A stretch of DNA of 27,334 bases from Chara braunii (GCA_003427395.1 BFEA01000055.1:1612102-1639435); one strand, 5' to 3'. Counted from the stretch's first letter, positions 1 through 10,339 are shown. The notes: a model not told the origin generated them from the sequence alone. Made by a program: numbers and translations.

Positions 1-1314
1 TGTGTGTTTGTGGACACAAGTATCGCATATCCTTCCGTTTCACACACGCGAAACGGGCCCAAGCAGGAGGTCCACTCAGGCAGAGGCAATCAAAAGCAGC
101 AGACCTAATGTGGCTGATAGCATCAGGCCCACCGCCTTGAACAACCTCTGCCAAACCACGGAAAACTGCCTGAGGAAGTATTTACTCATTATGCGGTCCG
201 TTACCCCGGAAATTCGCAGAGCCACTAACGTGAACGCCCTTAGGAAATCGTTGTAAGTCGCATAGTTTTTCCTCTGGACTGCGACTAATTCGACCTCTGT
301 TGCCATTTTCTCTGCCTTCAGGTATTTCCTCATCATCTCATTTCTGGTTTCTTTCCAGGATCCACTGGAGGCGACGATGGTCATAATGTCCCTTCCCAAG
401 CTTAGCGACACGTGCTGACCTAGGTGATCCATCTTTTCCTCTTCTGTCCATTTGAGTAAGGCTGCTAGGTTCTCATAGTCTATTAGAAACTCCGTAATGT
501 TTGCTCCATCAAACGTGAGTTTCTTCTTTGCATCTGAAAGATACTCCTGGTTCTTGTTTAGTGCCCCGGTGAGGGTGACGACTATCCTCTTGAGACCACC
601 TTTGGAGCTACCCGCTTCTTCAACAGCACTAGTCCCTTCCCCTTCCTTGCTTTCTCTCTGCTTCTCCCTAGTCTTCGGCGTTCCTTCTGGGTCAAACCAC
701 CCTAGCACCCTTTCCCTGAGGCTCCAGAGTTCGTCGCACGCCCCTGTTACTTTCGGCGTGGCGGGCAGTCGGCTAGCGCCGCTGTCGATGGCAGGTGGGG
801 TCATAGCGTTTTCCGTCCCCTCCGCCGGGGGGTCGTTCTTGTCCTTCCCCTTCTTGCTAGGCGTTCCTTTGTGGCTATTATCCTTCTCCTCATACATGGT
901 CTTGTCCTGACCGGTCTTGCGTCCCTCACGTGACCCTGCGCCCAAGGGGTCCTCTTCATCCTTGGCAATCATCTGCTCGATAAGCATTGCCTTAAATTAT
1001 GAAGTCTGTCTTTCTATCTCTGCCAATTTACGACTGGCATTCGAGACTTTTGTCTTTTTAGGGGTGGCTCCTGCTAAGTTCCGAGGGCTTGTTCTCATAT
1101 CATTTCCCCCTTCCCTTTTTTCCTGAGGTCCCTTTTTGCTACCCCCAGCTTTCCCCGAACTTTCTCCAATTGAGGCATCCTTTCCGTCTTCTCGGGTTCC
1201 TTCCAGTTTGGCTGACTCTCGATCCCTTGTTGATCCCTCGTTTCGTTCCCCATCCCCATTTGTGCCCTGATTCCCTCCGATCTGCTGGTCATCGATTCCT
1301 TCCTCAGTGGCCAT
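1..1314 (-). pseudogene. Ty3/gypsy-like gag remnant, partial and broken
   Basis: Retrotransposon gag (capsid-type structural protein), running off the left edge of the window. The reading starts at ATG 1314 (MATEEGIDD), runs through a Lys/Glu/Gly-rich disordered stretch, meets an in-frame TAA at 997-999, and continues in the same frame (FKAMLIEQ) to about 165. The part from about 513 down to 190 looks like a capsid core: FDGANITEFLIDYE, then LKWTEEEKMDHL, then a helix-rich stretch ending YFLRQFS. Near 165 the frame shifts, and the continuation to position 1 (AEVVQGGGPDA, then AWARFACV) is readable only in the next frame. The family-typical zinc knuckle, protease and polymerase would lie outside the window. 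One stop and one frameshift make it non-functional as assembled. I recognise the gag-like pattern; the Ty3/gypsy assignment is inferred from the capsid-like motif style, since no polymerase is visible. Confidence 0.7.
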
Positions 1315-1344
1315 TTTTTTACCTAGCCTGCACATGGAAAACAA

Positions 1345-1773
1345 TTTTGCGAAAAAGTGGCTGTCCCGGCCCTAAAGCCCGCCTATTCCCATGTTGTTTG
1401 CATCTTATATTAATCGGTCCGACTCTCCTGACTTTTCTTTCCCAGGGCGTCCTTCAGGTTTTCCTCCCCAGGGCGTCCTTCAGTTTTTTCTCCCACTGGG
1501 AAACTTGCCGTCGCTGCTTGGCATTTTTTCACTGCCGCGTTTTGCCTCTTAGGGCGGTGTTTGAGCCCAGTGGCCTCCTTATCGAGGATGACCCTTTTGG
1601 CTTTTCGACCTCCAAATGCCCTAGAGTTGTCTGGTGCGGGTGGTCTTCCTAGTTCCTCCTTGCCGCACTATCGGTTCGGACGGAGCTCCAACCACTGCCC
1701 CTCTTTTGCTGATGGCTACCTACTTATCTTAGTACCCGTCCTTTATTTCCCTACCTCTTCCTGACGCGTTTTC
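1345..1773. other. spacer between gag and the unknown array
   Basis: No gene recognised. Read on the minus strand in the frame of the neighbouring unit it contains several stops and no motif of the four-copy family. It holds a short 26-bp direct repeat at 1441-1492. Confidence 0.5.
1441..1492. repeat. 26-bp direct repeat, two copies
   Basis: CCCAGGGCGTCCTTCAG followed by a T/C-rich tail occurs at 1441 and again at 1467, with small differences in the tail. It lies in the non-coding leader upstream of gag on the minus strand. Confidence 0.8.
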
Positions 1774-2553
1774 TCATGCTGGTCCCTCAGGCCTGCCCTG
1801 CCCATCCGGTTCCTCGAACAGGTTAGCCAACCCAGGAGGGTAATTTTCCCCCATCTCTATTTCCCTGATAATTATTGGCTCATATTCTTCAAATGACAAG
1901 TGGGGCAATCCGAATATCAAGATATCGAGTAATTCGACTAGTTCCCAGGCCTGATTCCTCCAGAACGGTCCATGTCTTACCGACACATCGTAGAACATGC
2001 TCGTTGTTTGTGGCCGAAAGAGGTGGATCCAGACCAGGGTCGAGTCCACCAGGTCCCTAGCTCTCTTGAGGCTACCGAATACCAAGTCCACCATGAAATG
2101 AGGTACTCGACACCTCAGCCTGGTCATTGGGGCCTTAAACTCCTTCCACCCTCCGACCTCCACCCGAGTTCTTAATCCCACGTTTCTTTTCCCCCGCACT
2201 TCCTGGCCCACCCTGTTCAACACCCTAGTAGCCCTCTGGAAGATCGGTAGCAGCCCGTGACCTAATGCCAATTCCGTTCCTAGCATGTACCATCCAAGTT
2301 CCGGCAGGTACACGGTCCCCGTTACCCTAAGGTCGGTGTACAGATCGTCTCCCAGGCCCCTGTTAATCCTCATGCCATCCCACTGACATTCCACCATCAT
2401 GAACGACTGTCCTCATCCCAGGTTTACGACCCTCCATTCGATGTTCAATCCTTGGATCATGTAGCTTGCTGGGGGCGATACCTCCCATCCGCCTCCACTT
2501 TTCGTGGGTGGCCGCGGGTGTGTGGACCTTCGCAGCATCCGGGCGCGTCCCAT
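1774..2553 (-). pseudogene. unknown tandem family, unit D (least damaged)
   Basis: I do not recognise this family. The reading runs from ATG 2553 (MGRARM; another ATG in frame at 2559) to the TGA ending at 1774, about 260 codons, with one internal TGA at 2413-2415. Landmarks in order: a Pro-rich N-terminus with VSPPASY; SFMMVECQW; VYLPELGW followed by ELALG; VGGWKEFK; CRVPHFMVDLVFG; FYDVSVRHGPFW; a Leu/Ile-rich helix; IIIREIE. The same landmarks appear in the same order in three more units upstream on the minus strand (2683-3456, 3554-4327, 4393-5194). No signal peptide, membrane segment or known catalytic motif is evident. The open frame from 2412 to 1774 with conserved positions argues that it once coded for protein. 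Gag follows about 460 bp downstream on the same strand. Function unknown; it could be a host family or extra cargo of a retroelement. Confidence 0.6.
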
Positions 2554-2682
2554 TGGCATTTTTGATTTAGTAGTCCCCTGCACAGTTTAAACAGCAAGCG
2601 GTTTTACTTATTTCATTTAATCTCCCGCCCGAACACTCCCCGGTTTCTAGCTTGAACCTTCCTTTTCTTTCCTTGACCTCTT

Positions 2683-3456
2683 TTATTGGTCCGTCCCTAC
2701 GTCGATCGGCTCATACAATCGGTACAGATCATCTATGTACACCATCCCCTGACTTATTTCCCGTCGGATGACACCCCACAGGTTCTCACTTCCCACGACC
2801 GGAGCCCTCGGCCTGGTGCTAAACACGGCACGCAGGATGCGCAACACCTCATACTTCTGCTCTCCACTGAACGGGCCCATTTCTAGAAAGGCCCGATAGT
2901 ATTCTCAATGTACCATTGCCTCTTCGTATGTCAAGCTTGCAAGGTCGGCTACCGCTTGTCTAACAAGTCCCAGACCGCCTAGCCTTTCCAGCAGGAAGGG
3001 CGGCAACCTCATTCGTACGTTTTCACTAGGCAATTCAAAACTCCCGACCATGGCTACCCTAAGGTCCGCTGTTACATCGTCAACCCCCGGATCTGTGAAC
3101 TCAAATCCCGCTCGCCATACTAGCTGCCATGCCCCTTCAAACATGCTCAACGGGTCTTCTCCTGATGCCAGCCGAACTCCGAACTCCCTCTACCCATCCT
3201 CTGGCACATACAATCGTCCTTCTGCACGCACATGCCCCCGCGGGTCCGGGTTCTATTCCCCATTCTCATCTGCACGCCACTAAACTTTCGTCACCAAGTA
3301 AACCATATTTTTCGCAAGCTCGACCCCGACCCAATCTGCCACCTGGTGCCAACCCCCACTTGCCGCCGGCAAGCTAACCTCTGCCCCACCTGGTACTTCC
3401 CTAGGCTGCTCAATGCCTAGGGGGCGCTCCTCAAGAAACGTCCTTCTTCGCGCCAT
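2683..3456 (-). pseudogene. unknown tandem family, unit C
   Basis: Second copy (counting from the left) of the unrecognised family. It starts at ATG 3456 with MARRR and ends at the stop at 2683, 258 codons including four internal stops in frame: TAG 3280-3282, TAG 3253-3255, TAG 3190-3192 and TGA 2905-2907. Landmarks match the other units: REVPGG, LYVPEDG with a stop where unit D has Trp, RLASGEDPL, VRMRLPPFLLERLGG, YYRAFLEMGPFSGE, VIRREIS, VYIDDLYRLYE. All landmarks stay in a single frame across the whole unit, so decay here is by point mutation and not by indels. It lies 97 bp downstream of unit B and 130 bp upstream of unit D's ATG. The YIDD string resembles the polymerase active site but is not conserved in units A and D, so I give it no meaning. 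Confidence 0.6.
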
Positions 3457-3553
3457 CGCGCACTCGTCCTTGATCTCCTAGCTCATGATCCGCACTGAAT
3501 CCTTACAATGGCCAGATATCCCATTCCCTTATCTTACCAATTTTTTCCATATT

Positions 3554-4327
3554 TCACCTGGCCCCACGACTTTCCTGCGCATGGTCGAACCACAGTACTT
3601 TGAACAGTTTGAACACATCATCCACATAGCAAGGGGTTGCAGCTACCTCACGGCGGATTATGGCCTCCCTAGTTTCTGGGGCCACCTCCTGCCGGTCATT
3701 CCTTTCGATATCCAAAATGATAAGGACCTCCCGGGCTCTATCGCCATGGAAGGGTCCGTATTGCAAGGACATCCTATAGAATTCCCCCGCCAGCCATGCG
3801 CAGTTTACATGTATTCGCTCCATTGCGCCGGCAACCTCTATTACGTGATCAAAACCCCCAAACCAGTCCGCCACGAACTCGGGCACCTAGGTCTTGATTC
3901 GGGCGCCAGGCGGTTTAAATTTTTTCCATCCTCCCATCACGACTCTACTGCTGACCGAATCCCAACCTTTGTTAGCAAACCTTTCCCCCGTCTTCCGAGC
4001 CCTTGCCTCAGCGTCCCCTAAAAGTCACATCGGGTTCTGTCCTGCCGTGAGCGTTGTGCAGAACAGGTGTCAACCTTGTTCAGAGAGAACGATCGTCCCG
4101 ACTGATTCCACCCTTCCTTTCGCAATCTCTTTCCATCCTTCCTCCTCCATCAACGGGTTTCAGGCACGCTCTATCCATAGGTACGATAGCTCCGGCACAA
4201 TCTTATACCCCTGCCAATCACATGTGGTCCCTTTCCATTCATTGCTCGGCGGTATTGACATCTTTACTCCCGTCCCGACTCGCCTTGGTTCCTATGTGCA
4301 GTCTCATAGCTCGAGTTCCCGGGCCAT
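3554..4327 (-). pseudogene. unknown tandem family, unit B (most stops)
   Basis: Third copy of the unrecognised family. It starts at ATG 4327 with MARELEL and ends at 3554, 258 codons, with six in-frame stops: 4304-4306, 4292-4294, 4160-4162, 4070-4072, 4025-4027 and 3887-3889. The downstream third (3886 to 3554) remains open. Landmarks: SYLWIE (matching FLWIE in unit A), GTIVLSEQG then a TGA where unit D has Trp, MGGWKKFKPP, VPEFVADWFGG, FYRMSLQYGPFHGD, ILDI, IIRREVA, YVDDVFKLF. Frame is kept throughout with no indel needed. Same length as unit C and the same 97-bp spacing to its neighbours, which suggests tandem duplication of a roughly 870-bp gene-plus-spacer unit. Confidence 0.6.
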
Positions 4328-4392
4328 CGTTCCCTACCTGCACATAGTCGACAACCCGTTTTTCCCAGGTAAGCCCCCCCCCTTCAGAAGTC

Positions 4393-5194
4393 TCAGTCCT
4401 CTATCTCGTCCCCGCCCTCCTCATCACTGAAGTCCTCCTCCTCTTCTAAGAACATCTCTTTCACCCCTTCCAAGAAGGTTTCCCCTGCTGCCACGTTTCG
4501 GTAAACTATGCCAATACACCGGACTAGGAACAAAGACTTCGTCCACGCTGAGGAGGTTTAACATCTGAGTTAATTCTTCCACCCAATTTCCTTCAAACGG
4601 CCCTGCTTCCACCGACAGCCTAACGAAGTCATGTCTAGCACATTGGTACAGCCTCAAGTGTGTCATCGATTGACATATACGTTCCAGTCTATGCCTGGTC
4701 CCAAAGACTGCATCCACCAGGAACGGGGGTAGCACGCACCTCATTGTCCTAAGAGGACGTCTCATATTTTTTCGGTCCCCGAGTTTCACTCGCACCTCTA
4801 TCCTTTTCATCTTCATTTCTGCCCGCTGACATACTGCCCATACCACTTCTCGTTCCGCTTGCCTAAACAGCTGATCCGGTGCCGTGCCCAATACTAGTCC
4901 CACTACCATTGCATTTTCCAATTCCTGTGATAGGTAGACTCATCCTCGAGCTTCCACTGTTCCCCGGAATTCTAGGTCCATCAAGCTAGGTGAAAGTCTC
5001 GTCAGGCTGACCTTAGTCCATATTGTCTCTATCCAGAGAAACGCGTCCTTCTCGTCCAGCATCACGGTTTCATAGGCCGGTTCTAGGTCGGTCCACGTCC
5101 CTTCTTCCGGGAGAACAACAGATACCCCATCCCTTACCTCTATAGGTATTTCCGGACCACTAGAGTAGATAGGAGGCAACAACCATCGCGCCAT
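4393..5194 (-). pseudogene. unknown tandem family, unit A (first of array)
   Basis: First copy in transcription order. The chosen start is ATG 5194 (MARWLLPPIY) because the other units begin MAR or MGR; the frame is open 11 codons further upstream. One TGA at 4940-4942 falls where the other units have Thr or Arg before VYL, so CGA to TGA is a simple explanation. Landmarks: IPIEVRDG, FLWIETIW, VYLSQ, VRVKLGD, VLPPFLVDAVFG, FVRLSVEAGPFEGN. A shift of frame near 4520 restores similarity at the C-terminus (VYRNVAAGETFLEGVKEMF) and gives a strongly acidic Glu/Asp tail that ends at TGA 4393-4395; without the shift the reading ends at 4424. Function unknown. Confidence 0.6.
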
Positions 5195-8090
5195 CTTGTT
5201 TTTCGGTGCTTGTCCTGTTTTCCACATGAGAGCACCACACGGCCCCTCATGGTCAGATGGTTTGCTTTTCCTTTTCTAGATGCAAGTTGTTTTCAGACCC
5301 CTCATCCGGGTCTCCCTAACTTTTCCTATCCATTTTCCAAGCGCCATTGCCCTACCATACCCCCAATCGATCATCAGCCGCTCGCATTCCTTTTTCTTGG
5401 TTCCACTTTCTTCCGACCCCTAGCCTGCCTCTTCCTCATGTTCTCTCACTCGTGCAGACTTAGGCTGGGGTCGAGAATAGACTAGAAACTCGGTCCCCAT
5501 CCAACATTCATCAGGCAACTTTATAGAGAGAGGTGCAAAAAGAAAAACCAAGCAGTCATCGCACACAGGCTGGTCATCTCCTCACCGGCCTTTTCCCCAA
5601 AGTGTTCTCTCCACTGTTACTATCGGTAGGGTTTTATCCTATACCTAAGGCACAGCTCAACCGTCGCGAGCGCGGTACCCAGGTCTCGGTAAGGCATTCT
5701 CCCTTTCCTCCTTACCCAGAATACCCCATCGACTTGTCGCTCGTGTACCCACCGTTAATCTCGAGATTCACCCCGCACATCTCGGTAGGGTCATTGGAGC
5801 CAGCCGTCCAGGCATTCACTTCCATCGGTCCGATAAGGAACAACCTTTCCCAAGCCAGGCTACGAGAAGCTACTGATTGCCTCCCAGGCTCCGTCTTTGC
5901 CCCCATGCAGTGGTGCTCCCTCCGCCTGTCCACAGGCTAGGCCCCGCCTGAGAAACGCTTCACCCCCCTCCCCGACAGATCAATCGAGCCGAGGCCCGTC
6001 ACCGCGCGGACGAGAATGCTAATAAGCACTTGACGTGACAAACTCCCGTTAGACAGGTCGGTGGACTAACCCCCGCATACGAACAAACGGCAGTCTGCAA
6101 AGAGAACGATGTTTGGCAACCCGCAGTGGCCGGTGCAGACCCCTTCTTTCCTTCCAAATGGCAGGACACTCGAAATCCCAATCATGCTGTCAGAAGTCCC
6201 AAGTGGGACACATATAGAACAAGTGCCTTTCCCCTGGTGCACCCAGCGCTTCCTACCCATGGCTCACAAGTTTTCTCTCGGGACAGTGCGTGCCACTCTC
6301 CCCTAACATCCATACACAGTGTCTGGTTCCTTCTCATGAGCAACTTCAAGGGTGAGCTAGTTTTTCTTGGAGTCTAGCAACTCCCTTTATTCCCTTATCT
6401 TCGCTTGTGTGTCCGTTCATAGGGCAGGATTGTTCCTTCTCGATTACCCTTTGTGTTCATATGAAGTTCCTTCAGACATGAAGTGTGGTGCATGGAGCCC
6501 GCTGGGCCTTGAAGAAAAGGAAAGAGAGCACCCGTGTCAGTCGGATCACTCCGCCGCGGGATTTTCATCAGACTAGCCCAGAATCCCAATCGCCTGCCAG
6601 GTAACCGGAGCCCTTCTTTTGCACGAAGAGGAAGGGTCGACCTGCGGCTTGCCCAAGGCTTCCCGGACCTGACGAACATTAATCCAAGGGAAGGAGGACT
6701 AGAGTCATCTCCAAAGGAAATGACTGATCAAAAGTGCAAGCATGCATGTTCTTCCTCCAGGCCTGGCCTTGCCATACGCCCAGCCACCCTCAAATCTGAT
6801 TCGCTCAAAGGGGTAGAGCACACACAAGTCCTCATTCCTTATCTTCATGTTTACGTTCGCGGTCATGCGTCGGGCGCCCCCCTCGAGACCGTATGGGTCA
6901 GTTTAACCCAATACCCGACACCTTCACCATTTTTTGTAGGGGCCGTACCCTGAAGGACTTTCGAGCCTCGGTCGACCCCACTGCGGGTCCCATTTGGCTC
7001 GACCCGCCCACGCTCACGCTCAGGGCGCGGGTCGTTCGTCCCAGGGGCACCCCCACCTAGTGCTATGAAATGGATGGGGGTGGGTCATTTTGCGAGAGGG
7101 CTTTACATTGGGGGATGTAGCTCCGCTTTCACGTCAAGATGGTAGCTCTTTGGGCACTCGTAACGTTTTCTCGATTCGGTTAAGTCTGACCAGGCAATTG
7201 CTCCTTCCAATACACAAGCAGTCCAGGGAGTTCATTGAGAGTTTGTCTTCTTACCGTGCGCAGGCCAAGCGTCATCCATTGGGCAACGCACCTTTTCACT
7301 AAGCCTATCGGCTCGGGACAGCCCCGACAACATCCTTGGGGTAAGGCGGCGTCGCCCGGACCCCTAGCCGCTAAATTTTTTTTGCGAGAGCCACTAGCAT
7401 CGCATCACCTATCCAAGACCACCCTTAGTCTTTTCAGGGGTCGCATTGCACATGTAAGAGACATTCCATGCAACCTCCACACAATCCAAGTCCATGCATC
7501 AACCATCAACCCAAGCGTCCGGCCTCAACTCATCCCGTATCCATGGCTTAAGCCGGACCCAAGTCCTTTCCTTAGCCAATCTCCAACCCTAGTCCTCATC
7601 CGCGGGTCCAGCCCCGTCCAAGTCGTCCCTAGCTACTCACCTGCGCAATACCACACAAGACGAATGACCAAGCACAATCCCCATTGGGGTCAACACATCG
7701 CCCCTTTCCCGCAATCCTAAGTTGCCCTTGCCTTTCAATTTCCCTTATGAGTTCCCTTCCCTTTCACACAGGCAAGCCATGCGATCGCCTCAGTCATGCA
7801 TTCTGGGAGGATGGTTGAGTCAAACTGACCTTGTCCAAAATCAACACTCATTTTCGCTTTCGCAAATGCTCTCAATAGTCCCGTATCCTTTCCTTCTTGG
7901 TGGCACAACGGACCGACAACCCTTCCCTTGCCCCCGCTTTCCACCAAGTGAGGACTAAGTTATTTTCCGTTCGTTTCCGGGCAATGTAACAGGTAAGGGT
8001 AGAGGTTAGTCACATGTCATGGAGGGGGAAGGGGTGACGGAAAGGTAAGGGGCTAAAAAAATTTTAAGGAATGGAGAAAGATGGAGGGAG
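5195..8090. other. pyrimidine-rich stretch without a recognisable gene
   Basis: About 2.9 kb rich in C and T on the plus strand, as in the minus-strand genes to its left; the bias ends near 7965. Short open frames occur on both strands but none shows a recognisable domain or the landmarks of the unknown family. A GC-rich hairpin is possible at 7000-7034 (CGACCCGC pairing with GCGGGTCG). It may be leader or terminal-repeat sequence of a minus-strand retroelement, but I could not find a primer-binding site or a pair of long repeats. Confidence 0.4.
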
Positions 8091-8145
8091 AGGGAGAGGA
8101 AGAGAGTGAGAAAAAGAGAGGGAGAGGGAGAGATAAAAAAAAAAA

Positions 8146-8148
<3 letters not shown>

Positions 8149-8206
<58 letters not shown>
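8149..8206. repeat. (GA)n microsatellite
   Basis: Almost perfect GA dinucleotide run, preceded by a purine-rich G/A stretch from about 8085 that includes a run of A. Confidence 0.95.
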
Positions 8207-8209
<3 letters not shown>

Positions 8210-8310
8210 AGCTCCTTATCCTAATCAACCTTGCTCATTGACTTACCCTAACTGATCCTATCCGCGGTCCCGTGCATCCCCCTTGCGACCCCCCCCCTTT
8301 AAGACTTTCG

Positions 8311-8471
8311 GGTGCACGGGCGTAGGTGATGGAAGAGGAAGAAGGGTCGGGGGTGGCCAGCTATGGTGAACGGGTGTGGGTGTCGAAGGAAGGAGGAGGG
8401 TTGGAGGCGGTCGGCTATGGTGGACGGGTGTGGGTGACGGAGGAGGAAGAAGGGTTGGGGAGGTCCGGCTA
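8311..8471. repeat. 54-bp minisatellite, three copies
   Basis: Copies at 8311-8363, 8364-8417 and 8418-8471. Each has CGGGYGTRGGTG, then a G/A-rich core (GAGGAAGAAGGGT), and ends CCGGCTA, TCGGCTA or CCAGCTA. Copies 2 and 3 are the closest pair. Confidence 0.85.
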
Positions 8472-8478
8472 AATTTCG

Positions 8479-9007
8479 TTTGTAGTTCTATAAAGCACGC
8501 GGCAAAGACACACTAAAAAAAAAGAAAACAAAGAAGCACTCCGAAAATGTGCGCCCTTGTACCGAAGCCAGACATCTTGACATTTGCGTATTTATAATCC
8601 TATAAATAGGAAAGCAAAAAACCATGTCAGCTTTAGAATTCTCCATTCGATTTATAGTTCTATAAACCGTGACACACAAACATGCGAGAAAAAAAAAAAC
8701 AAAGAAGCACTCCGAAAATGTGCGTCCTTGTACCGAAGCCAGACATCTTGACATTTGCGTATTTATAGTCCTATAAATTGGAAAACAAAAAACCATGTCA
8801 GCTTTGGAATTCTCCATTCCGTTTATAGTTCTATAAACCGTGACGCACAAACATGCGAGAAAAAAGAAAACATGAAACACTCCGAAAATGTGCGCCCTTG
8901 TACCAAAGCCAGACATCTTGACATTTGCGTATTTATAGTCCTATAAATTAGAACGCAAAAAACCATCTCAGCTTTGAAATTCTTCATTCCGTTTATAGTT
9001 CTATAAA
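8479..9007. repeat. 171-bp tandem array, three full units plus a partial
   Basis: Units start at 8479, 8651, 8822 and 8992, so lengths are 172, 171 and 170 bp; the fourth is partial. Every unit opens with the palindrome TTTATAG-TT-CTATAAA (TTTGTAG in the first), then an A-rich stretch, CACTCCGAAAATGTGCG, CTTGTACC, CAGACATCTTGACATTTGCG, a second palindrome with centre TC about 111 bp in, and ACCATSTCAGCTTT. Weakly repetitive open frames on the minus strand are a by-product of the array. Confidence 0.9.
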
Positions 9008-9620
9008 CTGTGAAGCACAAAGACGAGAGAAAAAAGCGAATAGTGACATCATTTCTAACCCGAAAGAACGAGCCAAAAAGTCATAGAAATTGCTACTATG
9101 AAACCGAGGTCTTAGAAACGCCTAAGGGACAAATCTTTGGAAAATCACCTGAATCACTTTGAAATAAATCTCCACAATTATTGCTTCTTTAAAAAGAGTG
9201 TCTCACCGATGTTTCTGTGCTGAGCGGAGGGCACACACGCGAAGCTCGTGAACGGCTGCGAAAATCGAATTCGTGAAAACCTGACAAAACCACAAAACCT
9301 AACATTTTTTATAGAATGAAAAAGTAAAAGTCAAACTGTTATTTTTGACACATAAAAGAGAGCATTTTTAACTGTTTCCCAAGAAAGGAGGTAAAAAAAC
9401 AGGCAAAAAGTCTAGCGATTTTCAAATGTGCAAGAAAATTATTTCCAGCAAAGAGCATGTTATAGGACTATAAGTCATTCTCAATAGATTGACAAAAAAC
9501 ATAGTTCAAACAAGACAACCTTTAACGACTACAAGGCGAACCCGAAAGATGTTTAAAAAAAATAGTTTCAAAGAATACTCATTTATAGAACTATAAACCG
9601 TTTTCAGCAGTTTGGTAAAA

Positions 9621-9990
9621 ACCAGATTCTGCGAAATCGAGTTTATAGAACTATAAATTAACATAACTTCATTTTTAAGTTAACTGCAAAACCCTTGTCA
9701 AAAAACATATGTTATGTAAAAGAAGAATTAAAAAAACTTTTGCCTGGGAGACATCTTCAAATTCCTAGCCAACGATGATTTAAACTTAAAAAAAAAAAAA
9801 AACTTAAAAACACCAAATTCTGCGAAATCGAGTTTATAGAACTATAAATTAATACAACTCCATTTTTAAGTTAACTGTAAAACTCTTGTGAAAAAATATA
9901 TGTTGTGTAAAAGAAGAATTATAACAACTTTTGTCAGGGGAACATCTTCAAATTCCTAGCCAACGATGATTTAAAATTAAAAAATAAAAT
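9621..9990. repeat. about 190-bp direct duplication
   Basis: Two adjacent copies start at 9621 and 9812 (ACCARATTCTGCGAAATCGA), include a palindrome each, and end with CCTAGCCAACGATGATTTAAA and an A-rich tail. They differ at scattered positions and in the length of the A run. Confidence 0.85.
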
Positions 9991-10339
9991 TCGTCCATGT
10001 ATGAGATAACATATCTAGGCGAATGTATTCGTGAATAGGAGAGCATGTGTGCATGTTTGGGAAACCCCCGAATAGGTTCGTTGTGCTACATACCTTATAG
10101 AACTATAAATATGATTTTTTTAGTTAAACAAAATATTGTGATATTTCAGTTCCTGAACTTACGGTGCTTTGCAAGGTGCTGATTTTTTATAAAAAAACTT
10201 GCTTCTCTCCTCATTACTTCTAGTGGTTCTGAAAAAGTAGTTTTCTATTCCTTTTTTGTGGTTAATTTACTTCACATAAAAGTTTGTTCATGTAGGAGGC
10301 CTGCAAAAGTATTATCAGAATCTTTAAAAATTTTCGTGC

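Larger units (their letters stand above)
8479..10109. repeat. twelve copies of a 16-bp palindrome, TTTATAG-NN-CTATAAA
   Basis: Copies begin at 8479, 8591, 8651, 8762, 8822, 8932, 8992, 9459, 9582, 9642, 9833 and 10094. Seven-base arms are inverted repeats around a two-base centre. The first seven have TT or TC at the centre; the last five have GA or AA, which is TC or TT on the other strand. Some copies are part of tandem repeats (171 bp and 190 bp); those at 9459, 9582 and 10094 are not. Each arm contains TATAAA reading outward, so the site could act as a two-way TATA box or as a protein-binding site; that is inference. Confidence 0.75.

Noticed and set aside
2683-3886. YIDD and YVDD strings in units C and B, resembling the reverse transcriptase active site
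   Set aside because: Units A and D have no Asp pair at the aligned place, and no other polymerase motif (A or B) is present in any unit.
7978-7992. Possible LTR start on the minus strand (TGTTACATTGCCCGG) where the strand bias changes
   Set aside because: No matching second LTR, primer-binding site or target duplication could be found in the window.
8479-9007. CRISPR-like array
   Set aside because: Repeat units are 171 bp with no unique spacers, and the context is eukaryotic.
8488-9020. Repetitive minus-strand open frames (Phe-rich, VYRTIN repeats)
   Set aside because: They follow the period of the 171-bp array and have no independent coding evidence.
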